Of a DNA stretch of 64,000 nucleotides, positions 1-12,126 are shown piece by piece. Each line of letters opens with the position of its first letter. The stretch's first letter is position 1. Position numbers and translations under genes: made by a program. The DNA is from Asterochloris sp. CNOR1 (lineage: Eukaryota > Chlorophyta > Trebouxiophyceae > Trebouxiales > Trebouxiaceae). The notes under the pieces were generated by a model that was not told the origin of the DNA, did no database searches, and worked only from the letters and a program-made list of their open reading frames with translations. Location: the NCBI GenBank assembly GCA_963969365.1, contig OZ017761.1, positions 1,054,001 through 1,118,000 of the forward strand, written 5' to 3'.

Positions 1-3000
1 CCTCAGGTGGGTTCGTGCACAGTAAGACAAATCTTGTCGCAATAATGTTTATAGGCACCAAATTGATGCATCTCTGGGCATATTCTGACAGGGTTGACAC
101 GCAGGGTGGCACTCATGGTGGGGTGCATCCTCCTGCAGGTGCAACGTCTTCTGGAGCTGCACAGCTACCTCAACGGGGGTGCTAAGCAGCAGCCACCATC
201 CAGCAATGCTGACCACTCTTCAGTCTGGAGGAAGCAGCAAGAGGCCACTGCCGCTGAGGTGGGCAAAGGCTGGCTGGTGCCTTGAACAGAAGGACCTTCT
301 GCCCACAGGGCAGTTTTCTGTGTTGCCGCTCTCAGTCAAGGTCTGCTGCAGGTTCTGTATGCTTGCGTCTCCAGCAGAAAGCCCTGCATCTGGCACAGGT
401 CAGTGCTTGTGCACATCATTGTGCTGCTTCTCCTATGCAGGCTGCTGCTTCTGTCCACGCTGGTAACAGGCCTGTGCTGGCAGCCATGGAGGAGCCAGAG
501 GCCCAGCCAGAGCCTGCTGTGAGGCCAGCCGTGAAGCCAATCTCACAGTGGGCGGCAGTGGAGGATGTAGGTCAGCTTATGAACATGTCAGCCAACATCT
601 GAAGCGCATGCCAGGGATTGCTAGTGGCTTTCAGTCCTCTGGACTCGATATGTTGCCCAGCAGAGTACAGCTTGCCAACAGTGCTATGCACCTCGCTTGC
701 ATCCAGGCCCCTTGGTTCTGAAGTCTGGTCTAGTCACGCACGCAGTTCCTGCCGATCTCCTGCAGATGAGCCAGCAGGGCCCATGGAGTGCATCGCTGCT
801 GCTCACCTGCCTCACTGTGCACCTGCTGCCAGCTGTAACCCTCAATTTTGGGCTGCACCCTGCAGATGAGCCAGCAGGACCCATCTCTGAGTGGATCACT
901 GCCGCTCCCCCACCCGACCCCGAACCTGCTGAGGACCAGGGCAAGCCGGCCCCCACTGCCGCACAGGGCCCTGTGTCCAAGTGGACTCTGGTCGACTACG
1001 ATGATGAGGACGCCCAGAGAGCCCATGATGCAGGGTGTGCTTGGGCATGTGGCACGCTTCTTCACAGGGGGGATGGCCTGCTGCTCAAACTTTGCACTGC
1101 CAGAGTCGTGCCTTCAATGTGGGCGTCAGCAGGTGGTGTCCTCAGGGAGCCTCCTTCTGCAGCCTGAAGCCTGGAATGGGCCTCTTTGGTGCTGGCGGGG
1201 CCTCTGCTGCTGCTCAGGCTGCAGGGTGCAATGGGCTGCTTGCCCTCCAGGGAATGCTTCAAGTCAGCAGAACGCTCAGAGAGCACCTGCAGGGTGAGCA
1301 CACATTGCTACCTCTGCAATGACTTCCCCAAATACCCAGGTGGAAGCACTGTCCGGCTCCCCTCTGTAGGGTTGTAGCACAATGCAGCAATGAAGCACAC
1401 GGCAGGGCGTGATGCTGACAGATCACCCGCCTCTTCTGCTGAAGTGATCATCTGCCCAGTGCACAGACCATCAAGTGCCTGCTCTGCAGGGCTGCAACAG
1501 ACGCACTGATAGAGCACAAGGCTGCAGCAAGTGCCGCCGATGACTAGGCTGCTTGGTGCCCACCTGTCATCATACAAACACTGTCAACTTCTGTCTGTGC
1601 AGGGCTGAAGATGATGCAGAGATGGAGGACGAGGCTGCAGGGGCAGCTGCTGATGGCACGGAAGGTGCAGCCCTTTTCAGTGGTGCTGGAGCAGCACCAG
1701 TATCAGAAGCTGCGGTGACTGATGCTGATACACCCAGCGCACCTGTGGCCTCTACCAAGTCTGTGGACCTGACCTACACAGCTGCAGACGAGGAGCGGCG
1801 GCAGAGACTGCGGCAGGTGAGCTCCCTGCACCGTGAGTGGTGAGAAGGAGCTGTGCTGAGCCCAACCTGGGCCAGAGCAGGGAGCTCTGTGCCTTGGCTT
1901 CATGCCATGTATGGTGGCAGGCATTGACACAGGCCGCTCCGAGGGTCATAGCTGAAAGGGCCTGGCTGAATGGTGCAGGGCTGCATTGCTGTTGGCTGCA
2001 CAGCTGGCTTGAGCAACACTGCACCTTGAGGCATCCAGGTCATGCCCTTGCCAGAAGTGGGCGGATGCTCAAGGCCTGCATATCAGCCTGTGAGTTCTGC
2101 TGATTTGGTAGAGGCGACAGGGCCAGGTGCCCAGAGCCTTCATTGCCCCTTGCCGGAGTTTTCATGAATCTCCAGCCCTCAGCATGAGCACGTGTATGTT
2201 GAGCACTTCAGGATGGCAGCCTGACATCCAGAGCCCTCCCTCCTTGGGGCCTGGGCTTTTCTGGTGCTTCTGCTCACTGCATGCTCAGCAAGTGGATGCT
2301 GCTGAGCAGGTTGAGGTGGCAGTCATGGTATTCAGAGAGCAGCTGGCTGAGGATGAGCCCAGCCTCAGCAAGGAGCAGCTGGAAGCCAGGAGCGCTGAGC
2401 ACCGCAGCAAGCTTGTGGCAGAGGCTGAGGCCAAGCTGGAGCAGGAAGCCAAGACTGCTCGCTCCAAGTGAGGAGATGCACGCAACACGGTGGCAAACAC
2501 CCTTGCGCCCAGTGTGTCCTGCACACCATTAGCATCTCACCTCTGCAGGCTGTGCACTTCCACTGGGATCACTCTGTGGTATGCAGCATTGTTCTGGTGC
2601 CAAGCAGCATGTTCACACTGCAAGCACACCATGGCACCAGCCACTGTGCCGGCGCCAGCAATCTGTGCTGTGCTCTTCTGTGTGGCCTGGTCAGTGGCAG
2701 CATCATCATGAAAGCTTCATGCGCTGCATGTGCTGTGCTGTATCGCCATCTCCTCACAGCATTTGCCGGCTACTGCTGCTTGTGCATGCACCTGTGGTCA
2801 ATGCCCCCATGCTGTGAAGCTGGCGGTCTTCTGGTGATGCCCTCGCACACATGAGGGCAAGCCCTTGATGTCACAGCATCATTCAGGCAGCCCAATCAGG
2901 CAGTCCATTCATGGTTTGCCTGCCCGCTAAGCAGGGAGGGGAGGTCGCGCTTGCATGACAGATATCAGCCCACCTCTGACGTTGGCAGGGAGGGTCACAA

Positions 3001-3478
3001 AGGCGGCAGCAGCAGCCGGCGAGACGACAGCCGGGAGCGGGCGCCTGGCAAGCGCAAGCGCAGCAGGTCCTGCTCCCCTGATGGCAGCAGCCCTGACCGC
3101 GACACCCGCCGACACCGGGACCGTGGTGCCCAGCGTGGCAGCCGCAGCATAGCTAGGGAAAGCAGCAAATCTGAGCGTGAGCGCGACCGCTCAGACAGGG
3201 ACCGGTCAGACAGGGAAGCCAGCCGCAGGGTAGACAATGGACGCCCGACCCGAGGTAGCGACCGCCGAGATCGGGAATGGGATGCGGACAGGGGCGGCAG
3301 CCGGCGGGACGACAGCCGGGAACGCCGTAAGCGGGTCCGCAGCAGCAGCAGAGACCGGCGAGCTCGCAGCATCAGCAGGGATAGGGACAGGCACAAGCGT
3401 CGCTCCCGCTCGCCGCCGACGGAGCGGGAGCGCCGCAGCAGCAGACGCTCCCCTGAAAGGCGCAGCAGCAGACGATGA
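1..3478 (+). CDS. SR140: SR140/U2SURP-like U2 snRNP-associated splicing factor, 3' part
   Basis: This is the C-terminal part of a nuclear U2 snRNP-associated SURP-motif protein (U2SURP; Arabidopsis RRC1); the 5' end lies outside the window. Supported exons are about 141-205, 469-566, 866-1020, 1603-1816, 2310-2467 and 2989-3478. The first three encode acidic linker with PISQW, PISEW and VSKW motifs, like the SKWE/SKWEL repeats of human U2SURP. Exons 1603-1816 and 2310-2467 join in phase as RLRQ-VEVAVMVFREQLAE followed by a long charged helix, which is the cwf21-type helix. The last exon is an RS tail of about 160 residues rich in RD, RS and SRR. The join 2467/2989 keeps frame. The acceptor and exon start at 861 are duplicated 100 bases upstream. 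RRM, SURP and CID domains are not in the window. The family call rests on domain order and motifs and is fairly secure. Confidence 0.82.
761..905 (+). repeat. 100-bp tandem duplication of a 3' splice site and exon start in SR140
   Basis: The string tgcagatgagccagcagg occurs at 761 and again at 861, exactly 100 bases apart, and similarity continues for about 25 bases past it. The downstream copy begins the exon encoding PISEW. The upstream copy lies in the preceding intron and has drifted. Confidence 0.75.
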
Positions 3479-5048
3479 TTTGCCTGTAGACTAGTCAATC
3501 ATGAATCTGATGTGCCGTTTGTCAAGATGCAGAGCAGTGACCTGAAAGGCGTGCTCAGTAATGATGCCCTCATGCGCTGCCAGCTGACTTGCAGTGACCT
3601 GGTCAACATTTCGTTGCTGCAATGCACAAAGCACTGCTGTGCTATGCCCGACACTGCCCAGCAGACACTGATAGGCGTCAGAGTACAGGGCTGGTCTGGT
3701 ACGAGTCTGGCCAAAAACGATCTGGAGGGAAACAACCCTTTTACACAGGTGAATGTACCTGTCAAACAATCTGAAGGAGGAATTGCATGGCTTGTTGGTG
3801 TGCAACATGCATTGCCCACCGCCTCCACTCAGATGATCTGCATTGTTATCTAAAATGCGGTAGAAAAAGGTGCCCTTTGTGCAGAGCGCCATGCTGGTCT
3901 GCCGGATAGTGGCGTACAGAGTCAGCCAAGGATCTTTCAGCTGTGACACAGGTGCACAGGGTCTCCATGATTTGCTTGAGTACAAAGGTTGAGCCAAGGT
4001 TGCCCAGCAGTTCAAAATTCATTTTGCCTTGCAGGGAGACATCCAGCTTTCCAAAGAACTGCTGGGTTGCTGCGTGTGCAATCACTCTTTACAATAGCAG
4101 CCAGTCATGCTGCAAGACACACCTGACATGTCCTGCACAGTTTAGAGGACCAAGCAGCAGGCAAGAAGGCAGTTCACAGCATGCTGCGACAGCTAAGGTA
4201 AATCAAGGCTGCCATAAGAAAGCGTCCAGGCAAAGATGGCAGAGGGAAACAAGACAACAGTCACCCAAAGCCTCCCCAGGCAAACCAACATCGCAGCCCG
4301 GGCAAAGGCTGAATGCTGTGCCACCTCAGCTGACTGTAGGGGACAGCTGTGCCTGCTATGTTGGCGGCTGTGCTGCTCAGCAACAGCCCACGTTTACTTT
4401 TGACTGCTTGCAGGTGGCTGGTAGCCTCATCCCCCCCCCCCCCCCCCCCCATCGCAGCCTGGCAATGAGCATGAGCAGCCACAGGCTGCTGAGCGCCTCA
4501 GGACTCCCGTGGATGGCCATCAGATCCCTCCCGCCGCCTCATTTGCCTCCGCATTGAGGACAGCAGCAGGACTGGCTGCTGCTGTTCATGCTGCCTTCAA
4601 AGCCAGGCAGGGCAACACCCAGCACATCTCGGCGGTCGCTGCCATGCCCAGGTGCGGCTTGCATTTACCAGAAGCTTGATCTGACCGGTGGTACCAGCCC
4701 TTCCTTCCTTCAGAGCATATGGCAAAAGAAGCGGAGCGTGTGGGTATTGACCCCTCTTATGATCACTCATCTCACTCTATTAAGGAAGGCACAGACACAC
4801 GGCGATGTTCCTGTATCTTTGAAGCTCCTGCTGCAGCAGGAAAAGGGACAACGTGCCCCTTGAAATCTATTACAGTTGACCTGATCATCCGTATTGAGGG
4901 ATGTGAATGCACGGCCTGGTGCCCCTCCGCATCCCGTCGCCTTGTCTCAAGCTGGATCTGCAGAAAGCATGTTGTCTTTTCATCATTCCTCGTTGCAACA
5001 CGGTTGAGCGGCTGTCATGGCCACTGCTGCATCGCTGATCAAGGTCTC
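3479..5048. other. 3' UTR/intergenic stretch between SR140 and the mannosidase
   Basis: No convincing gene is seen here. The 3' UTR of SR140 should occupy the first part. On the minus strand, 3960-4085 and 3840-3960 read as two protein-like segments in different frames (for example GKLDVSLQGKMNFELLG, then WLTLYATIRQTSMALCTKG), so a short antisense gene or a decayed coding fragment is possible, but I recognise no family and can draw no clean intron. A 204-codon plus-strand frame (3943-4557) has no family signature. A run of 20 C lies at 4431-4450. Confidence 0.4.
4431..4450. repeat. C20 homopolymer tract
   Basis: Twenty uninterrupted C residues follow the bases gcctcat. The tract lies outside any supported exon. 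The length should be treated as approximate because such tracts are prone to sequencing and assembly error. Confidence 0.9.
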
Positions 5049-8000
5049 ATGGCTGAAAGGAGTGAGGCTGCTATATTGCATGTCGCCTGTTGTCCAGCCG
5101 CTCCAACAAAACGCCGTCTGCAGGCAACTACGATCCTTGTTCTTGTGGTGTTCTTCCTGATTGGGGCAGCCTGGCAGGGCTATACCAGCAGCCATGTGAG
5201 TTGCTGAGGCATGGATCATGCCAATAGCCGCGGCCTATCTGTGTAGGCCGAGTTCTGCAGGAAACATGCTGTTCAGCACCAGCACGTAGCATGACCTTTA
5301 TGCCAAACAGCCTCTTTCAGAATCTGACATTGCAGACCACCTGTTCATCTTGTCCAAGATCCTGCTGCTGACATGATCACCTGCTCTTGGGCTGCAGAAA
5401 TCTCATCGGAAGGTGCACCCTGGTGGTCCAGGCAGGCTGCATGGACCACCAGGGCACGCCATGCATTTTGGTCCTGGCACCTTCAGATCAAGGCACGCCA
5501 AGGCAGAGCCAGGGAAGCAGGCGGCTGTGGAGGCTGCGCTGGCACATGCCTGGGCAGGCTACAAGAAATTTGCCTGGGGGCAGGATGTGCTGATGCCGCT
5601 GACCAAGGGAGGCAGGTGGGGGAGAACGCTTCATAGGATTTTTTACCCATTGGCTGGCAGCCTGCCTGGCTGCCTGGCTGAAGTACACATGCCATGTGCC
5701 CTTACCATAAGCTGCCCTGCGCTGCACTCAGTGCCGCACAGAGCGGCCCTGAGCTTTGCGCACCATGGCAGTCTAGTGTTGTGCAACACTCAGAATATAA
5801 GCCGCGTGTGCTGTTGGCCCTCCACTCGAGAGCCAGGAGCTGAGGAGGCCTGCGCTGCTGCAGGCAGGCAGACTATGCAGCCTTTGCTGGCCTGCCAGCC
5901 ACAATGATCGATGCGCTGAGCACGCTGGCCCTCTTTGGCATGGATGGAGAGGTGCAGGAGTGAGTCAAGGCAGGCGTACGGTGCTACACCATGCATCCAA
6001 CCAGTCAGGGCATGCAGGGAACTGTGATCCTGAGCTGCATGCGGCTGCACACATGCTAGGGTCTGCACATCCAAGCAGCAGATGCTGCACACTCATTGCC
6101 TGGCAGCACTCTGGTCATTGAAGGTGTCGTGCTGGAGGAGGGTGGGTTAGGTCCTGACTGCATTGTGCCCAGCTTTGGGGCTGGGGAGTTCTGGTGACAT
6201 GTCGCTAATGATGCCGCTGCCTCTTCTCTGGGCCTCTCCAAGCAGCTGAAGGCTGCACTGAAGTGCCCCGTTGCCTCATGCACAGGCCTGTGGCATTTGG
6301 ATTAGAGCTGCTGTTGCTGAGGTGTCTGCTGCTGCTGTGCAGGGCAGCTGACTGGCTGGCAGAGCAGCCCTCCATTGAGATCGGCACCAGGTGCAACTTG
6401 TTTGAAGCCAACATCAGGGTCATGGGGGGGCTCATCAGGTGAAGCTCCCACTGCTGCCCCTCTCACACTGGCAGGCATCCTCTTTGCCGCTTGATGAAGC
6501 CACCTTTTTTGCTGCATCATTCTCAATAGTTTGCGTCACCAGCATCCATTTGCCTGCCCACTGCCGCTGGCTGCGCCATTGTCCTCCATGATGTGCCAGA
6601 GGTTGTCCTGCTTGGGTTGTGGTCACTCTACCCTCGCTTGCCTGCCACCTCAGCCTCATACGACTAACGACAGGTGTGACAGTTTCTGGGGTGTCCTGCA
6701 CTTACTGCATGCTTGCTGCTCCTTTTGTCAGGAGGATTGGCGCAGTGCTGCTGCAGGAGGACAGGCCTCTTGCCTTGAGGTCACTGCTATGACATGTACA
6801 GACAGACTTGTGTAAAGAGCTGCAGCACGTTCTATGCAGTGCATATGATTTGACAGCGCACCAGGTCTTCCTGGACAAAGCTGTGGAGTTTGGTGACCTC
6901 ATGATCAGGCACTTCCCTCAAGATCGCAAGACAGGCAAGCTTCTGCAGCAGAGGTGTGAATGCTGCAGTCACTGGTCATGTGTGTGGCAGCCTTGGATGC
7001 ATGCCCCCAGTACACATTCCACTGCAAGGTGCAGGCTGCAGGCTGCTCCTGCATTGGTGCACCTTGACTGAAGATTTATACGAGATGTTCTGCTGCAGAA
7101 GACTGTCAGACAAGGGGAGTAGCCTGCATGAATTCTTCTTGACCAGACAGGCAATCCCCACATTGCCTGCAGGAGTTCAGGTGTTTGCTTCGCAACTCAC
7201 TGAGCTAGCTGCTCCAGAGCCACGGCTGGCTGCAGTATCTGAAGAGCGGCAGTGCGCATGGGCTGCGAGCTTCCTGCTGGCCTTGACAGTTCAAAGAGCA
7301 TGCATGCTGCAAGTCATCCTGCTGCCTGTCTCTGGGGCGGCCCTGCTCTGACAGGCCAACCAGTGCATCTGGATGCTGGCAGGCAGACTTCAGTGCCCTG
7401 ACTTGTGGGAGGAAGCAGAGCTCTGCTGAGGAACCTGGCCTGTCTCATCGGCTGCTCCAGCTCACGCATCTTTCACTGCCTGTGGTGACAGCAGCAATCT
7501 GTGATGCAACTGCAACACTGCAAGTTGTGACTGCAGGCATGCCTCCCAATTGGGTTTCATTGGGTGACCCCGGTGTGGTGGGCAATGGCTTTGGCTCAGT
7601 AGCAGAATGGGGCTCCTTTGGCGTGGAGCTCTATCGGCTGAGCCAGCTGACTGGGACGTCCAACTACTTTGCTGCAGCAGAGCGGATCTATCGCTATGTG
7701 GCGGCCACCAGCCCGCACATGGTGGGTTCTGGTGCCTCTCTGCATTGAGCCTGAGCTGCTGAGACATTTGGTGCCGCTGCATGACTCAGTCTTCTTGGTA
7801 AGAGATGTGAAGTGTCACTGCCCAGATGGCTGCAGAGAGCTGGCAGTTGGGCCAGGTGCTGCAAGCTTCAGGCCTGAGGTCCTGTCAAGCTGCTGCCCAC
7901 AATGTTGCTGCCTTGGGCTCATGCAGTGTAGCTTCCTGCTCAGGGTTTGGTCAAGGTGCTGCATGTGCTGACTACAGGGTGTGCTGCCAACCACAATGAA

Positions 8001-10606
8001 CCTCGACACTGGCGACTGGACCTCAGTGCAGCACAGTGTGGGCGCTCAGGGTGACTCTTACTATGTGAGCGGGCAGCCACCCCAAGTGGCTTGAGTGAAT
8101 GCACATGTTTTGCTATGACCTGGTTGAGCAGATGAGCGTATGGCATCTGGCCGCCAGCTCTGTCGTGCAAGTGTCAAGTGCGAAGAACAGCACCTCTGCG
8201 CCATCACCGGGTCCACCAACATCTTTCTTGAGCCTGCCTGCAGAGAGCAATCCTGGATAACGGGCATCCCTCTGCGTGCAGGAGTATCTGCTCAAGATCT
8301 GGCTGCAAAAGCACCCTCAGGTCAGCAGCTATTTAGTGATTTGTTTGCTGAGACAAGGCCTGTGAGGTGGGTTGACGTCGTGTAAGAGTGTCAGGCGCAG
8401 GTCTGCCCAGACATTGCCGTCACCACAGCAGGGTGTCAGCATATGGCAGCCTACTAATGCTGGCAATGTTGTAGCATCAGTGCAAGGCTGTGCAACTGTA
8501 CTGCATGAGCACATTGGCGGGGCTGGATCTGGCAGAAGCCAGCCACGGTGGCTGCAGGATGACTTGTACTGGGAGGGCTGGCAGCGGTCTATGGATGATG
8601 TGGCTGCCAACTACGCGGAGAAAGGAAGGTGTGGGGCCACCTATGTTGGGTCCCGGAGCAGTGGCACTCTGGAGGTGAGCATGCTGGCTGCATTGCAAGC
8701 CACTGCACAGAAAGCCATCGTACTGCCATATCTGGGCGCCAGGAGGCTTGGCCGCCTGTTGCAGATACAGCCAGCATATTGCACACGACAGTGCATGTCA
8801 TGCAGCCAAGACAGGAGTCAAGGGTAGCTGGCTGAGGGCCTGCTGGCTCAGCACCACTCTACTCAACTCCAGCAAGCCTGCTAGTGACCAGTCCCCTGCT
8901 GAACCAGGCCGCAATGGCCCCAGCTGGCTGCTCTGCCTGGCTGCGGCTATAGGCGTGAGTTGTGGCCCTCCCACCTGACTCGCTGTGGGTGTTCTGTGTT
9001 GACTGCTTGCTGCTAAGCTGCTGAGTCCAGCAGCCGCCAGCGTGAGTGGCTGCTGCAAGGCTGCCCCTTTCGGCCTGGCCCACCATCAGCCGTGCAGCTA
9101 TTGGTGTGCTGTGCTGGACAGCCTGCTGCTGAGCTGTGAGCTCGCTTGCTGCAGCGTGGCTGGCGGCTGTAGGGCTGCCCGGTGGAACTTTGCCTGGATT
9201 CTGCCATGCAGCCGACTATGGAGCATCTGACCTGCTTCCTGCCCGGCAATCTGGCACTCGGCGCAGCCTATGGGCCCCTGACGCCTTCCAAGGCTGAGGC
9301 TTACCTGCAGGTGGGTTGCCGAGTAAGTGCCTGGCTGCAGTGTGCAGGCATCCCGCCCCTGCCTGCTCTGATGTTCCACCTGCACCTGACAGACGTGATT
9401 GTCCTGTGTGCAGCTGGCTGAGGAATTGGCTTTGACCTGTTTTCAGTTCTACAGCACAACACAAACTGGTGCGCACAGTGCTGGAAGGGAGAGGAGACTC
9501 CAGCTCACGTTCAGATGCCTTGAGCTGTTTGCAGCTGTGTCTGTTGTGGGTGCCTTTCTGTAATGTATGGCCTTTTCTCTCGGGACAAGCAAACATGACT
9601 GCAGCTTGGTGATGCTGCTCAGTGATGACTGGGCCTGCTGGTGGTGCGTGGCCCACTGTTGCAGCACCAGCAGCATGCATGCAGCTTGGTGGCAACCCAC
9701 CAGTCCAGCTGCACTTTAGGACTGGGCGGCGAAATGATATCCTGCGCCACAAACGAACTCATCACACCATCCCCTGGCAACATGCTCCGGCCAGAGGCAG
9801 TAGAGGTTTGCCAAAGCCTGCTGCCCCTTGACTTGTTGTTCCTGGTACGATGGTGGCCCAGCGGCCAGCTGCTCAGCTTCCACTCCACTTTGTGACGATT
9901 TCAGGTCTTGTAGGGCCACTCCTTTGTGCCACCCAAGTGGCAGCTTCCAGGCTTCTTTGAGACTTGTAGTGCCCATGCAGTCCTTCTTTTACCTTTGGCG
10001 TGTCACAGGAAAGCAGCAATACCGAGACTGGAACTGGCAGATATTTCAGGCTTTCGAGAACTACAGCAGGACCGATGTTGCCCATGCCGCCATCCAGGTG
10101 ATGTGCTTGGGGAGTCAAATCAAGGCAGGCCATCTTGCTGTCATGCAGCCATGATCTGGGGTAGTCCTGGTGTCCTCCTGCTGCAATTTATTGCTTAGAC
10201 CGTGTTGGCAGACCTCTGGCATGTGGGACAATGAGGCACCCTCACAGTGTGCCACTTGCTCCCACCTGCTCCTAACTAAAACCAGCCTGCTGAATCATAT
10301 ATGCTGCGCCTGCAGAGTGTCCATGAAGTGCCAGTGACCCACTCCGATTATATGGAGAGTTTTTGGCTGGCTGAAACACTCAAGTGAGGCCTTGCAGTGT
10401 CGACTGCTGCTACCTGAAAGTTGCTTGCTTGTGTGTCAGTGCTTCTGACACAAGGTGGCCACTGCAGATATATCTGGCTTAGCTTTGCAAAAGAAGATGT
10501 CCTGCCACTCAACCAGTGGGTCTTCAATACTGAGGCTCACCCAGTACGGATAGTGCAGCAACAATGGTCCCAACCAGGCTTGAAAGGCCCAGTGCAGGGG
10601 AAATAA
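5049..10606 (+). CDS. MNS: Class I alpha-1,2-mannosidase (GH47), type II membrane protein
   Basis: GH47 enzymes trim alpha-1,2-mannose from N-glycans in the ER/Golgi lumen. Fifteen exons join in phase: 5049-5195, 5398-5615, 5864-5959, 6343-6438, 6840-6934, 7537-7721, 7978-8064, 8282-8320, 8558-8674, 9212-9310, 9414-9468, 9720-9805, 9981-10097, 10316-10383 and 10468-10606, giving about 547 residues. A short basic/cytosolic N-terminus precedes a membrane anchor (TTILVLVVFFLIGAAW), as expected for a type II protein. Family blocks follow in order: HAWAGYKKFAWG, TMIDALSTLALFGM, LFEANIRVMGGLISAYDL, SVAEWGSFGVELYRLSQLTG, GAQGDSYYEYLLKIWL, TMEHLTCFLPGNLALGA, NMLRPEAVES, ESFWLAETLKYIWLSF and PLNQWVFNTEAHP. 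The start ATG at 5049 is chosen because it directly precedes the anchor. Intron 6935-7536 uses a GC donor (acag|gcaagc). ER versus Golgi location and linkage preference cannot be told from this. Confidence 0.93.
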
Positions 10607-11112
10607 GAATTCAAGCCACATGCCCACTCAAATTTATGGCTATGATTGACTTTGAGGCTGTGGAGTGCAGATTGGGCGTGCCAAAGCCGCGCCAGCACAT
10701 CTGTGTTGCATTCGCTCTGCCTGCTGGCTGCAGATTATAATGGCACAGTGTCTGATATGCTCCTAGAGCTGTAAGGGTTCCTGAATTTGCCTCAGTGGTG
10801 GCTGAATCTGCTGCAGATGCCGCGCTCACAGCATGCATTGTCAACGGCCATAGGGAGTCAGAGACAGGCTGTCTGGCCGTCAGGCTGTGCACTGCCTCTT
10901 GTTGCCCATACCAGCAGGCGGGGCTGTTGCTGCTTTGAACAGGACATGTTTGGCTGCCTGCCGATATTGCTTTGTTCACTGCGCATGGGAAGTCTTCAGC
11001 ACCAGAGGCAGGGTCAAAGACTTGGTATGAACAACGTATGCCTGCCACTTCAGGTCTGCAGCTTTGCCTGAACTTGTCAAGGCAATGCGCTGTTGGGGTG
11101 GCCTCCAGTCAT
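10607..11112. other. Region downstream of the mannosidase with no supported exon
   Basis: It holds the mannosidase 3' UTR. I looked here for the N-terminal two thirds of the LanC-like protein, such as a GAAHG motif or toroid helices, and did not find them. Confidence 0.5.
10770..10774 (+). terminator. Candidate poly(A) signal TGTAA for the mannosidase
   Basis: TGTAA lies 164 bases after the mannosidase stop. This pentamer is the usual chlorophyte poly(A) signal, and the spacing matches those after Rab GDI (165) and FTSH2 (193). Confidence 0.4.
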
Positions 11113-11196
11113 GTGCATGCTGCTGCAGGCTAGTGCGTCAGGTGCATGCTGCTGCAGGCTAGTGCGTCAGGTGCATGCTGCTGCAGGCTACTGCAG
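11113..11196 (+). repeat. 29-bp tandem repeat, three copies (last partial)
   Basis: The unit begins gtgcatgctgctgcaggcta and is 29 bases long. Copies start at 11113, 11142 and 11171. The third ends in ctactgcag, which is the acceptor used by the LanC-like exon at 11197, so the array sits directly against a 3' splice site. Confidence 0.9.
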
Positions 11197-12005
11197 TGGT
11201 GCCACGGCGCCTCTGCCTTCACCCCAGTGCTGGCAGAGGCCCACAGAGCCCTGCAGCATCAGCTGTCTGAGGCTGACTTCATGGCAGCTGCAGAGAAGGC
11301 TGGCCAGGTCACCTGGGAGTGTGGCCTGCTGAAGAAGGTACAAGTCTTGGAGTTGATGCTTTGCTTCATGGTGATTCTCAGCCCAGCCGCTTGCACGGGC
11401 AGAAGGGTGACCTGCAGGTGGGCAGGGTACTCTATTCCTGGGTGCTGGTAACCACATCAGGCCAGTAGAAACAGCCTCGCTCACTGCAGTGCTGCAATTG
11501 CCGCTGCCTGCTTCTTGGGCTGCATTTGGCCCAGCCTGGCCTTTTGTGCCTGCCCTCGCAGCAAGCAGGTGTTCAAAGGTTGCGCAAACACAAAGGACCT
11601 TGCTTTCGTGGGCCTCCAGCTCTGCCTCCACGACTCTGTTGCAACAACAGCACTGATGCAGGGTCTGGGGCTGTGTCATGACATAACTGGTCACGCCCAC
11701 ACGCTGTTGACGGTGTGGAGGCTCACCAAGCAGGACATCTGGCGCCACCAGGCATTGCAGGCTGTCCTGTTTGCAGCAGACAAGTGGAGCGATCTGGCTG
11801 AGACCCTTGATGCCCCCTGTACAAGGGTCTACAGGCGTTGTTGCATTCTGGTATGACCTGCTTCAGCCTGAGGGGGCTTCAACCTGAGGGGGCAGTCCTT
11901 CCAGGCTATGAGCTTGTAGTTGGGCAATGCAGGCAATGTGGCAGTATCCTGATTGAGTATGATTCGATGGGCATTGTGTACAAGCTACATCTGAGACACG
12001 ATTGA
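11197..12005 (+). pseudogene. LanC-like (LANCL) protein, C-terminal fragment with one frame break
   Basis: Eukaryotic LanC-like proteins are zinc-binding, glutathione-related proteins of the cytosol and membrane. Exon 11197-11337 encodes WCHGASAFTPVL...VTWECGLLKK and exon 11662 onward encodes GLGLCHDITGHAHTLL, matching human LANCL WCHGAPG and GYGICHGTAG. The three zinc ligands (Cys of WCHG, Cys-His of GLCH) are kept. After DAP, near 11812-11817, the family sequence continues in another frame as LYKGLQALLHSG and ends LPGYEL; one further C in the run of five C would restore continuity. No upstream exons for the first roughly 250 residues are visible. It is therefore either a truncated, decayed copy or a real gene hit by assembly loss plus a homopolymer error. 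It resembles eukaryotic LANCL rather than a bacterial lantibiotic cyclase. Confidence 0.72.
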
Positions 12006-12126
12006 CATCGATACATGCATGCAGCAGTTCACCACCATGGACTCGAGCAGATGCGTTCTCCAGGAGAGGTCATTCAAACATTGTACGTGCACATGCTGCT
12101 CACACAGAATGGAAGGCCATGAATCA
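12006..12126. other. Short convergent intergenic gap
   Basis: This separates the LanC-like fragment (+) from the leucine-rich-repeat gene (-). No element was recognised. Confidence 0.4.

Noticed and set aside
3943-4557. Plus-strand open frame of 204 codons
   Set aside because: It runs through the C20 tract, has no recognisable motif and no splice context linking it to the mannosidase.
6090-6150. Extra mannosidase exon reading GSTLVIEGVVLEE
   Set aside because: Exons 5864-5959 and 6343-6438 already join in phase and reproduce the family sequence with no gap.
11113-11196. CRISPR-like array
   Set aside because: The 29-bp units are directly adjacent with no spacers, so this is a plain tandem repeat in a eukaryotic intron.
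11197-12005. Bacterial-type lantibiotic cyclase or horizontal transfer
   Set aside because: The sequence between the zinc motifs and the tail matches eukaryotic LANCL proteins, and the gene has local-style introns.
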